Shown here: positions 11,801-22,111 of the stretch, one piece after another | How positions within the stretch are numbered: position 1 is the stretch's first letter | Layout: each line of letters begins with the position of its first letter | Source: Tretioscincus oriximinensis | Taxonomy: Eukaryota; Chordata; Lepidosauria; Squamata; Gymnophthalmidae | Length of the DNA: 64,000 nt | NCBI GenBank assembly: GCA_022410635.1 | Contig: JAJVDF010000437.1 | Coordinates: 248,001 to 312,000, forward strand | Direction of reading: 5' to 3' | Translations under genes and position numbers: made by a program | Notes under the pieces: generated by a model | The model's input: only the letters and a program-made list of their open reading frames with translations | Databases searched by the model: none | What the model was told of the DNA's origin: nothing

Positions 11801-12431
11801 GCTCCAAAGTTTCAAGCAATTCCCCCATGAGAATTGTGCATGTGTTGCTGGACTTCCTGTAAGTGACTCCCAGGGCTGCTTCAAACATATTTATAATGAG
11901 CTGATGTTCAAATGCACTGCTTTTCAGGTTTCCAGACCACCACCTCCTTTGCTATGATTGAATGAGAGTTCATGACTTTGTCAATCACAGTGATGTGGAG
12001 CACTATCAACGTAGGAAGATCAACATTCAAGCAAGGTTCTGTCCTGCTGCCAGAAGTGCAAAGAGTTTTTCCAGTTCCTTATGCTGGACTAAGGGAGTGG
12101 TTACTAGGGGATCAATATACAACAGTAAGTACGAAAATGCCTTTAGCTGTAAGTAGCTGGCATCATCAGTTTGGTTCTTGCAAGCAAATAGGAGCAGATC
12201 AAGATGTCCAGGGTGGCAATTTCATTGAATGGCAAAGGATCAAAGTTCAGAAGAAGGTTTTGAAACGAACTATCACTCTATTCCCTGCTGCCAAAAGTGT
12301 TCTACAAACTTCCTCTTGTGATAAATGAAGACTTTTTGAAAGAGGTTTATGAATTGGTTTATTTATAGTTGTTTGTTGAAAGATAACTAACTTTGAGAGT
12401 AGGATATTAGTAAATATACAGTAAAAATAAC
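11801..12431. other. No gene recognised
   Basis: An open frame of 118 codons at 11972-12328 has no recognisable domain, initiation context or neighbouring exons. Treated as chance. Confidence 0.5.
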
Positions 12432-12703
12432 TGATTTTGAAGAAATCACCTGGGAGATGGGGTTTCGAAGCCCTGTGTGGGACGTGGTGAGTGGTGAGCA
12501 CCTTCCACTAGTCTGTAGCTCTAGTCAACCCAGCTATTTGAAAGCATGAATTGCAAGAAATTGCAACTGATTGCAAGTAGATACATGGGAACCACCACGG
12601 CCTGGTGGGGAAGATAGAATGTAAGCCTTCAGGCAAAAATACCTTTATAAGCCGCTTTGAGTCCCTTTGAAAGGTGAGAAAAGTGGGGTATAAGAAGTTC
12701 TTC
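12432..12703 (+). mobile_element. tRNA-headed SINE (copy 1)
   Basis: Shares its full order with copies at 50905, 51396, 49135, 36476 (-) and 43776 (-): a partial tRNA-like head with GGGAGATGGGGTTTCGAA (B-box-like), then GAGCACCTTCCACTAG, CAACCCAGCTATTTGAAAG, TTGCAAGAAATTGCAACTG, GGTGGGGAAGATAGAATG and a 3' tail TAAGCCGCTTTGAGTCCC...GGGGTATAAGAA. The tail resembles the Sauria SINE 3' end. The A-box half of the head is missing or diverged, so the copy is probably 5' truncated. Confidence 0.75.
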
Positions 12704-12805
12704 TTCAATAAAAGTTCATGCTGCTTTCCTTTTTCTTGTTAGTCTCTAAGCTTCTACAAGACTCCCTTGCTATATATTCTGGGCCCAGACTAACACAGCT
12801 ATTTC
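12704..12805 (+). mobile_element. Penelope-like element fragment
   Basis: Reads AAAAGTTCATGCTGC then CTTGTTAGTCTCTAAGC...CTACAAGACTCC and CAGACTAACACAGCTA, in the order seen on - at 44 kb and 58 kb. It abuts the tail of the SINE at 12432-12703. Class assignment rests on similarity to the other copies. Confidence 0.45.
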
Positions 12806-15094
12806 CTTGAAATAAATCCCCAAAACATTAATTGTATCCACAGCCTTTGAACTTATCAGCTGCATTTAATACAGTATCTAGGACTGTTGCTGTCTTTCTG
12901 ATTAGTTCCAACTATCAACTCACATCTTGGTCCAGTATTGATATCTTAAGCGTCAATGGTTGTGTCTCCATATGTGGCATGAAAAGCACCTGAGAATAGA
13001 TGATTCAGCAGAAGAACCTTCCTTTCATTGTCTGTTTTGGCGTGTGTATATGCTTGATAAAGTGAACATGAGGCACTCATTGGAAGAACTCATTTTCTTG
13101 CCCCGGAACAGGCATCATGCTCTGCATTGTGCAGTCCCTTCCATATCCTGTTCATGGAGCTAGGTAGAAGTACATATGGACAGACACCCACTACCATGCA
13201 GTTTTTATTTTATAAAAAAGAATAAATTAAATCCATTGCTGTATTTGATACTCCAGAAACTCTGATGGAGGCATTTCACTCTTATTTGCTTGTTGTAGTA
13301 TACATATAAACTGTGAAAAAACCCTGCAAAATGGGGTCAGGTCCTCCCTAAATGCATGAAGAGTAACTGTAGCCCATTGATGAAGCAATCTGCCAGGCAA
13401 GCAAAAGACTGTTAATTAAAGTCTCAGCATCTCCCTGGAAGTGGAAAATGGGAATCACTTCTATGTCTCTGCTAAAAAAATTGCACAGAGATGCCCATGC
13501 AAGTCAACCAGGAGTCAGTCACATGTTGATGGTACCCAATGGCAACACTGAATGCACAGAAGATGTGCAGGGTTTTTCTGACTGTTGCCCAACAGGGATA
13601 TGTGTTTGTGAATTATCTGAATAATCAGAAGGCAGACAGCATTTGAGACAATCTGTTTTCCATATGCTGATTTCCCCCCAAGCAAGAGGTCTGTATAGAT
13701 AGTACTAAGTGTAGCCAGGCCAAGTGTAGAGTTTTGAGGTCAAAGACAAGTTAGACCTTAAGAAATAGCAGTCATAAAGTCTGCTTTATGTGCCAGCTGA
13801 ATCAATCCAGACCTTGTTCTCATTTGGAACAGAATTAGAAGAATACAGCTGTTATTGAGTTTATGTCATATTGCATATTAGTACATAAGCTGCAACCTCA
13901 GAAGTAAAAGCAGGGAAATATCAATTGTCATTGTACATTTCTGCACACTAGTGTGACTTTCTTTGTATCTACTATTTCAATGAATATTTCATATTTTAAG
14001 AAACCTATCTGATTTTGAGAATGTATAGTTAAATTATCAATAAGATATCATCTAGCACTGATCATATGGGCAGAGTAAAGATGATGCAATATGGTCCAAT
14101 ACTATGTCGCAGAATTCTACCTGGTTACCATGTATATAAAAAGCAAGAGTGATTTGCCATTACATAGTATACAATATTATGCGTACCATACATACTAATT
14201 ACTATATGTAGAATACAAGGTTTTATATTCTCTTGTGTGGGCAAATCTGATGCAATTCATGTATTATGCATTAAGTAACAGAAAGGAAAAAGTTGATTAA
14301 TCATGATCAACATATAAAATTGAAAATAGCTGGACTTTTAACTTGAAGCAAAAATATGACTTTTCTAAGAGTCACTTGGGAAGTCTAGGGTGAATAACAT
14401 AGTTTTATAAAATAAAGATCTGGACAGAGGACAGAAATTTTGATGACTCTGAAAAATGTGGCAGGCATGGTATAGAGTTAATCCATCAATGTCTGATTAG
14501 TTTGATGATGCCCAGAATACAAACCTACTCTCTCTCTGTCTCACTTTCTGTGTCTGTATATTGACTCCTGATTGATTCATGTCATTTGTAGCTTTCCTGA
14601 CGAGACTGGGGGATAAATTTATGGAACTGTAAGCATTATGATTTTGCTGAGAGGCAGCTGATGTTTTCACTATCGAAATGATTCAAAGATATCACTGACT
14701 GCTTTGTTATTGTTATTTTACTTAACTACATTGACTCAAAACCACAGAAAATAATATAGTACCTGTTCACTGGATCTTGGCATGTTTTCTCTTGTAAAAT
14801 ATGAAGTTCAGCTAAACAGTCACACTTAACATATAAACAAAACATTGTACAAAGTGTTGTTTTCCTATCTTCATATAGCTAAATTCCCCACTCTAAACAT
14901 GCAAAGGATGGTTGAATTTCATTCACTCATTCTTTGTCAATAACCATTGCTGTTAATTCAAGTGGGCTTGCTATGTCAGCATCTTTAAAACAATGCCCAG
15001 TGATTGCATTTCAACAGTCCAAATGTGAATCCTAGGCTGCTTCCATGCAGAGTTCTCCTACTTGGTTGGTAGGATCATCATGATGCCTCCATCA
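12806..15094. other. Gene-free AT-rich stretch
   Basis: No gene or repeat family recognised. The possible left end of the next repeat (GGCTGCTTCCATGCAGAG, near 15034) resembles Harbinger-like termini. Confidence 0.55.
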
Positions 15095-15335
15095 TACAGG
15101 GCAACAGAGCTTCCATTGTCCTCCCAGGTCCCACCTGGGAAAAAGCTCCTTTGTTGTGGAAGGAGAGCTTGCTGATGCTTTCAGACATGAGCACGAAATA
15201 TCTCTCCTTCCAAAGAGAAGTTGCCTGGAGCCCTAGTGTTGTGTCACATCATTGCAGGGGTTGGATATGGCAAGAAGATGGCAGCAGCAAGCCAGGACTG
15301 CAAAACTGCAGCTGGCTGACATACGCAGTAGCTGG
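15095..15335 (+). repeat. Unclassified dispersed repeat B, copy 1
   Basis: Aligns by eye with 20895-21140 in the same orientation: GGCAACAGAGCTTCCATTGT, CACCTGGGAAAAAGCTC, TTGCTGATG.T.TC..ACAT.AGCAC, GCCTGGAGCCCTAGT, GCCAGGACTGCA and CAGCTGGCTGACAT.C.CAGTA. Neither copy carries a long coding frame. It may be a non-autonomous DNA transposon, but matching termini were not established. Confidence 0.6.
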
Positions 15336-15692
15336 CAAGAGGGAATTGAGAGAGCACCAGATAAGAGTGCAATACTCCAACCACTGGTGAATCTATTCAG
15401 CTGTTGGATGACAACTGAACCTTGTGGATAGAATACAACAAGAAGTAGTGTGAGGCCTATGGATGCAGATTTTCATATCCAAATTGGTACTTGTTGTGCC
15501 ACGATGAAGATCTAATCCAAGACTGAATCCAATCCAAGACTGTAAGATTTTTTTAAATCTATGATGGAGAACAAACCCAAACAATTCTAGAAATGCAAAT
15601 AAAACTTTGCAATTTAAAGCAATAATGAGTTTGATTGTTTTATAACAATATAAAATATGTAATACATAATCTCATAACACTTCAGGTGTAAG

Positions 15693-16578
15693 TTAGGTTG
15701 CATTCACACAACTATTTTATTCCTCAATCTGTGCAAGATGAGGAAGGTTCTGGCTCACGTGTTAAGTGTAAACTATTGCTGGGATAATCAGGCATCATTG
15801 CGGAGATCCTCCGAAATCTTGCAGCCAACCTCGGTCATCTTGTAACCAATCTCCTTCCTCTCCCGTGTGCACATTATTAATGCGAGAGACAGGAGGGCAG
15901 AGGTGATAGGAGGAAGCGCCGCCTCCTTGCTTCGTGGGGAAATCTGTCCGCAGCTTTTGGGGGCTGCTGCCTGGAGATTGGCTCTGTGAAGCGATGAGCA
16001 GGACATCATTGCTGTCAAATAGTTCGGCTAGGGTGAGGAGGAGGTGGGGAGGTCAACAGGATGTCTGTCAATGTTCCTCTTCATTTCGCTGAGCTGATCT
16101 CCAGGCACCAGCCCCTGAAAGCAGGGGGAGGGCAGCCTGGGCTTAGGAAAAGGCTTCTCATGATACACTGCTGGCTCCACCGCGTTGCTTTGGCTGTGCT
16201 CTCCTTCCAACCAGCCCTCCATCTGCTTTCGGGGGCTGCTGCCTGGAGATCAACTTGGCGAAATGAAGGGGAATATTGACAGACATACTGTCAACCTCCC
16301 CACCTCCTCACCTCAGCCGAATCATTTGACAGAGATTACGTCCTGCTGATCGCTTCGCAGAACCGATCTCCAGGCAGCAGCCCCCGAAAGCAGGCGGAGG
16401 GCTGGCTGGAAGGAAGGCACAGCCGGCTGCGTATCACGAGAATTCAAGTATATGTGTCCACAGACACACCATTGTGTATTCCAGAATATAGCTTTGTGGT
16501 GTGAATGGACACACCATTGCTATATTCTGGAATATAGCTTTATTCTGGTTTTTATCTTGTCGTGTGAACGCAGCCTTT
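15693..16578 (-). mobile_element. Harbinger-like MITE, copy A (long form)
   Basis: Element at 15696-16575. Left end GGTTGCATTCACACAACT, right end TCGTGTGAACGCAGCC; these are imperfect terminal inverted repeats of the form GGCTGCGTTCACACGACG. Flanks are TTA on the left and TTT on the right, close to the 3-bp TTA/TAA duplications typical of PIF/Harbinger elements. It is in inverse orientation to copies at 57544-58119 and 60576-61240. Inside are four alternating copies of a ~45-60 bp module with GATCTCCAGGCAGCAGCCCC and GAAAGCAGG.GGAGGGC, near 15950, 16085, 16205 and 16335. The copy at 60576 has two, which accounts for the ~215 bp length difference. No transposase frame. Confidence 0.75.
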
Positions 16579-17361
16579 GATTACAAATGCAAACAAATAC
16601 CAGTAAATTAAATTCAGCACAAGACATTTCAGTTTTTTTATATTAAAGCCTGATCTGCATTTTATCTTTAAAAATATAAGTGGATTTCTCTGCTTAATAA
16701 CTTTCCTCCTCCATCACAGTACTAAGAGCTTTTGTCTTCTCTCCCTCTAGGCAAACTATTGAGGAATTGCTTGGGAATTAATTTTAAATAATCTTCTCTG
16801 GGGTTTCACTGAATAATCTCAATCTGATTTTGGTAATATTCTGATGAAATATTGTTTGTGCTTTAGAAATAGTATTACAATATTAATATTTTTTGCTGCC
16901 TGAGACATTTTGTGCATTGAAAACAGAATATAAATAAGATTAATATCATCTCTCCAGCTGGAAGAAATTATATAGAGAAAAGTACAACAACAAAAAAGAT
17001 GTTTAGACTCCAGAGCAATGTATGAGAAGGTCAAGGGAATATGTCTGTTTGTCTGTCTGCTCAGAATAGACACATAGTGCCAAGAAAAAGTATCAGCCTT
17101 CTTTGGATTTTTTTTTTTACCTTTTTCTTTGCCTTTTTCAATTGCCTATATATGCAGTTTGTTTATTTCTCTGCCTACTTATCAATTAATATGTGAACTG
17201 ATTGGATTATCAGGCAAGTAAGACTCGGGCAGCTATTAGCCAAGCAATTCCTTATTTTATATTATTTTATTTACTTATACAGAACCTAAGATCATTTGTT
17301 TATTTATAAACTGGTTTAAAACACAGCAAAACAATTGGAGTTTAGCACTGAATCCATAGAA
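16579..17361. other. No gene recognised
   Basis: AT-rich sequence with no recognised gene or repeat family. The open frame on - at 16819-17073 looks like chance. Confidence 0.55.
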
Positions 17362-17592
17362 GTGAGCCAGTATGGTTTAGTAGTTAGATTGTCAGATTCT
17401 TATCAGGAAGTCTCCCCGTCTGATTTTGCACTCTTTCACAAAAAGCCAGCTGGGTGCTCTGGGCTAGTCATAGCTCTCAGCCCCATCTACTTCATAAGGT
17501 GTCTGTTGTGAAGAGAAGACTAGAAGGTTTTGTAAGCAGTTTTGACTTCCTTTGAGTTGAAAAAAGTGGGATATAAAAACTGTCTCATCTTA
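17362..17592 (+). mobile_element. Sauria-type SINE
   Basis: The head GAGCCAGTATGGTTTAGTAG followed by TTAGATTGTCAGA matches the tRNA-derived start of Sauria SINEs, with an A-box-like TGGTTTAGTAGTT. The body AAAGCCAGCTGGGTGCTCTG and GCTAGTCATAGCTCTCAGCC is the characteristic middle, and GTCTGTTGTGAAGAG and TAAGCAGTTTTGACTTCC...GGGATATAAAAAC is the tail. The family is specific to lepidosaurs, which is the best lineage clue here. Confidence 0.85.
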
Positions 17593-20500
17593 GTGAAAAG
17601 AAACATCTCCGGCAACCACCACAACTGGAATAATGCTTCCTTCTGATGTGGATATTTCTATAAAGAAGAGACCAAGAGACCTAATTGGCTTCATTTAATA
17701 GCTCATAGGAATCCGTAATTTTGGTGATGGGCTAATACAGGGGAAAACAGTTTTGCTTGTTTTTTGTTATTATCCTACATATATCTAGAAATCACTTATT
17801 AACGTCACTACTAGTGGATTAGCCGGTTTCAAGCATTGGGTTATTCAATGCTATGGCTCTAGCAGCTGCCTTGTAAAAAGGGTAGAATTGGATGTCTTCC
17901 CTCTTTGTATGAGGTAAGCAAGGCAGCCGCTTGACCAACACCCCCCATGAAGGGATGGGAGTCAACCTGGCTCTTTGCACTGCCACCTNCACCTCCACAC
18001 TTGCAGCCAGGAAACCTTCCATTGGAAGAGATGGTTGGAAGGCTGCCTTGCTGTAGGCAGGGAGACAGAGTTGTTGGTGCCTACAATTGTGCAGCCTTGG
18101 AAGATGGTTCGGTTGCAGGCACCAACATCTTTGCCTCCATGCTTGCCACCACAAAGGCTTCCATCTGTAGGGATAGAAGCTTGACCATTGTAGTTGGTGC
18201 CTGGAGTTGGCGGCGCCTGCAGTCTGGCAGCCTTTCATTCAAGCAACTGCTCCATGCTCACTTCCAGTCACTGAGGTGCTATTATTGCCTACAAATCCAT
18301 GCCACTCCACTGCAGACTCTGGAATTTGTCTGAATAACGAACAGTCGCAAAGCCCATAGGAATACCATTGGGGATGCACATCTTTAAATAGTTAGATAGT
18401 TGGGTATTCTGAAATAAAACACTGTATAAACTGTTTGATCAGGAGTGTTCATGATTTATTGTAGCATATCTTATTATATCCAAACTGCATCTAGATGCAG
18501 TTCCCCTTAATATCCTTTTGGTTTCTGTGTGGACCTTTTCCTGGATAAAAAAAACTGGGGAGGCACTTTGTGGCTGCCATTTCCTGGGAGCTATTGTTAA
18601 TCTCCTGGATGCTGGTCTTGCTGGCAGAACCTCTGGTTAGGCAGAGTTGCTTACAGAGATACAAGGAAGTGTTCTCAGGAGTCTGGGGCAACAAGGAGAA
18701 AGATACAGCTTACTCCCCACCCCTGTGCCAGATGACAGTGATGTCACCACTATGCCACCAAACAGATAGCACAAGAAGGAGCCAGATATTGCTGCCCCAA
18801 GGTAGGGTCTTGAACTCACATCATAGTCCAGCAGTAGTTTGTGGCTCCTTCCTGCTCCATCTGTGTGAGGAGTGGCATTAGCAGTGCTGTCACCTGGCGT
18901 GGGTGGAAACAGGGTCCAGCTTCCTGTCAAGCAGACATGGAACCAAATTGCAATGTGCAGCCCCAAACATGACATCACCTAGAGGGCACCACCTTGTATC
19001 TCAGTAAACATCTCTGACTTCCCAGTGGTTCTAAATCACTGGCTAGAGAGCAGTATGTGGGAACTTCAAACAGCTCTGGAGTAAAGGGGATATTATTCCC
19101 AATACCTCCTGGGGAAGTCCTGAACCTAGGAAAATATTTGCATGGATGTAAAGCATCAGGTGTTTTGTCATGGTTGGCAAAATAAAAGATATGCCTAATT
19201 CTTTATTAATTAAAGTGAGTCCATTTTTTATTTCTTAAATGCATCCAGTTTTCTTAAAACAGTTATCAGAATGTGACTAAATCTTATGTGAATTTATGAA
19301 AGGAAAGGTCACAGTCTTTGCTAGAACAAAGTGATCATATCTCCCACAGTTAACCTTTTTTCATAAGGCCTCAAACTAGGCATTTCATATAATGTCCTGT
19401 ACTATGTCATGTGAGTGTGCGTATATGTGGGGAGCACAGGGACTTTGCTAGTGAAATGTTATTCAGACACAGAGAGCTACATTGTTTAATTATTAATTTC
19501 ACTTCAAATGTTCCTTTGTAAGATGATTGCTTAAGGTTTGGGTGTTGAGAGAGGGAGGAGTTTTTCAAATGGCCTTATCAGTTTGTTGGCAATGTTGCCA
19601 AGTTTTGATCTTTGAGAGAGGAACAGTACCTTGCGGGAGTTGGGGAGAAACCACACTGTCTTTGAGTGATAACTTCAACTTTCCATTTGCACGTACTGAA
19701 TATCTTTGTCGATGACAGATTTTTTTTTCCTTGAAGAAATTCAAGCCAAAAAAAAAAAAAAAGGATAAAGCTCGAGACACATTGAGGCTAGAGGAAGTTT
19801 GACAATTGTGTCTAGGGAAGGAATATGGGCCTCCTAGCAACATATGTTATCCATTAAACTTTGCTCTTTGTGAGAACAGACAGGGCGGAAAAAAGACAGG
19901 AGATAAAATTTGGTGCTTCCAGTCTCAGAAGCAGACATAGCTCTAGGCTGCATAACAGCTAAAAAGAGAATGGTGAAAACATTCTGGACAGCCCATTCCG
20001 TAAGCAGGAATATGAAGTAGTTGCTAAAGAAATCCATTCTCATCAGTTTAAATGATTTCATGTAAGTCAAGAGGCTGGAGACAAAACAGTTCTCTTATTT
20101 GCTAATAAGGAAGGTGTAGTCAAATTAAGATGATGTTCATAACATAAAAACTCAAGGAATTCAGACAAATGAAATGCAAATAGCAAATAAGCTCTAGATC
20201 AGAGCTACATTTAATTAGTCAATCAAATTAAACAGAAAGAATTTGGATTTGATCAGAGCTGTAGGGTGGATGGGAACCAGCAACCAGCCCAATTTACCAG
20301 TCATCTGATTTGTATGTTCGTGTGTTGTCATCATGAAAGTGAAGCAGTGGGTAAAACAGTGCATACCTGAATTTTTCAAACAGGATTTGAGAGTTGGCTT
20401 CAGTGATGGTGCAAATGCATTCCTTGTGATTAATATGCTAAGTAGTATAGAGGATGTGCTTGCTTATCAATGAGTGCAATTGATTTACCTAAAGTTAATG

Positions 20501-20894
20501 CTCAGTATATTCTTTATCACCAGGGATGCTTTTATGCCATGGTGAACTCATCTCAAATCCTCTATAAAAATTCTGGCGTATACTGCTGTACCTGCTTCTT
20601 CAAAACCATTTTCACCATAGTAATGCATAATCATAAACATCTCTGACAACAAATCAGGCAATTGGCAAACTGGGCTGGTTGGTAGTCTTCCATTCATTGT
20701 ATAACCAGATCAAGTACTTTCTGATTTTCACCTGGTTGGTTCTAAGAAGAACAATGGTGCAAGTGCATTGCTTAGGATGGAGACTATATTGAATAGTATC
20801 TTTGTATAGGGGAAGAGGTCCTTTATCAACATGATCTGCCCACAGTGACTGATCATTTGTTTGTAGCCTTGCATACAAGGTTTCCCTATGCATC
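17593..20894. other. Gene-free stretch with one ambiguous base
   Basis: An N at 17989 lies in a run of CACC-like sequence. Overlapping open frames of 128-139 codons on opposite strands at 17819-18333 have no recognisable domain and probably reflect GC-richer composition. A 103-codon frame at 18570-18881 and a 113-codon frame on - at 18637-18978 likewise show nothing recognisable. An A14 run occurs at about 19748. Confidence 0.5.
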
Positions 20895-21140
20895 TACTGC
20901 ACAGGACAATGGAGCTTTTGTTATTTTCCTGGCACCCACCCAGGAAAAAGCTCTGTTGTCGCGAAATACCAGATTGCTGATGTTCTCTGACATTAGCACA
21001 AAAATGCTGTGTCTTCTATAGAGCAGCTGCCTGAAGCCCTGGTATGTACTATGCTGTCACAGGACTTTTGATAATGCAAGAAAATGCCAGCCAACCAGGA
21101 CTGCAGAATCACAGTTGGCTGACATTCACAGTATCAACTT
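20895..21140 (+). repeat. Unclassified dispersed repeat B, copy 2
   Basis: Second copy of the repeat at 15095-15335, same orientation, similar block order (GACAATGGAGCTTTTGTT, CACCCAGGAAAAAGCTC, TTGCTGATGTTCTCTGACAT, AGCAGCTGCCTGAAGCCCTG, CCAGGACTGCAGAATC, CAGTTGGCTGACATTCACAG). Confidence 0.6.
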
Positions 21141-22111
21141 CCTGGTCCCTTGTGTGTTCCTCTTGCCTTCACTTGCCAGCTCCAGATGGATTTTGGAGGT
21201 AAGTATGCATGGATGGGTAATAAGCTTATTTTGGGTTTTAACCCCATTTTGTGTTTTACCCCGTCATGGTAAATCACGTTTTTTATATACTGTTACAGAT
21301 TTTAGTTGTTTTTATTTTTGTAAACTGCTTTAAGGTTTTTTTTGCAAAATAGTTTTAATTTTTTTTTCTAAAAAAATAATCCTTCATAATTACATAGCAT
21401 AACTGAGAAATGTTTCACGTACAAGTCAACAACCATTACTTTGTAATCTGGGCTAGGCAGCTTTAAAACACTAAGACTTTTGCATTGAACTTTATTCTGG
21501 ACTAAATCTTGGAATTGTGGCCCACCATTCACATGCTAGTGCAGACTATGGCAAATTCTTATCTAAGATATACTAATGGAGGGTTGTACACTGGAAGTGC
21601 ACATTGATGTGGTTGCTGCTATGCTCAAATCTGCCCCCGAACTGGACAGACAGTTATCCAATTAGAAGTGGACTTGAGTGTAGCAATCATGATCGCATTG
21701 GCAAAAATACCAGCTGCAAAGCCACCGATGCCTGCCTACTTGCCCAAAGNTGATGGGGGGCAGAACTTCCAGCATTGGTGGGGAATGGGGGTGGATGAGG
21801 GGGATGCCCATTCTATTCATCCCAACAGGAATGATTTAATTGACTAGTTCTCATATATTTCCTGGAATATGTCTCAATGAAGAAAATGCCTGAGTTTTTT
21901 CTTACTAGGGGAGGACCATGAACTGTGATACAGCAGTATCAGATTCTTGACTCTACAATGATCCATGTTGACTACAACCACACATGATATTGAATATGTT
22001 TCTAGTCACCAATTATGTGCAACAAAATTCTCAGAGCTGTTGGCAACTGGTTACGACTACATGGTTATGACAAAGCAGGAGTGTGGATGTTCCCAGAACA
22101 ATTGTTTTCTA
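21141..22111. other. No gene recognised
   Basis: AT-rich to the start of the L1 target site. An N sits at 21750. The segment from about 21487 (TTTATTCTGGACTAAATC ... GTGGCCCACC) has weak similarity to segments near 38130, 45085 and 55565 and may be a very old repeat. Confidence 0.45.

Noticed and set aside
17819..18333. Opposite-strand frames of 128-139 codons
   Set aside because: Mutually overlapping, contain an ambiguous base, no recognisable motif or splice context.
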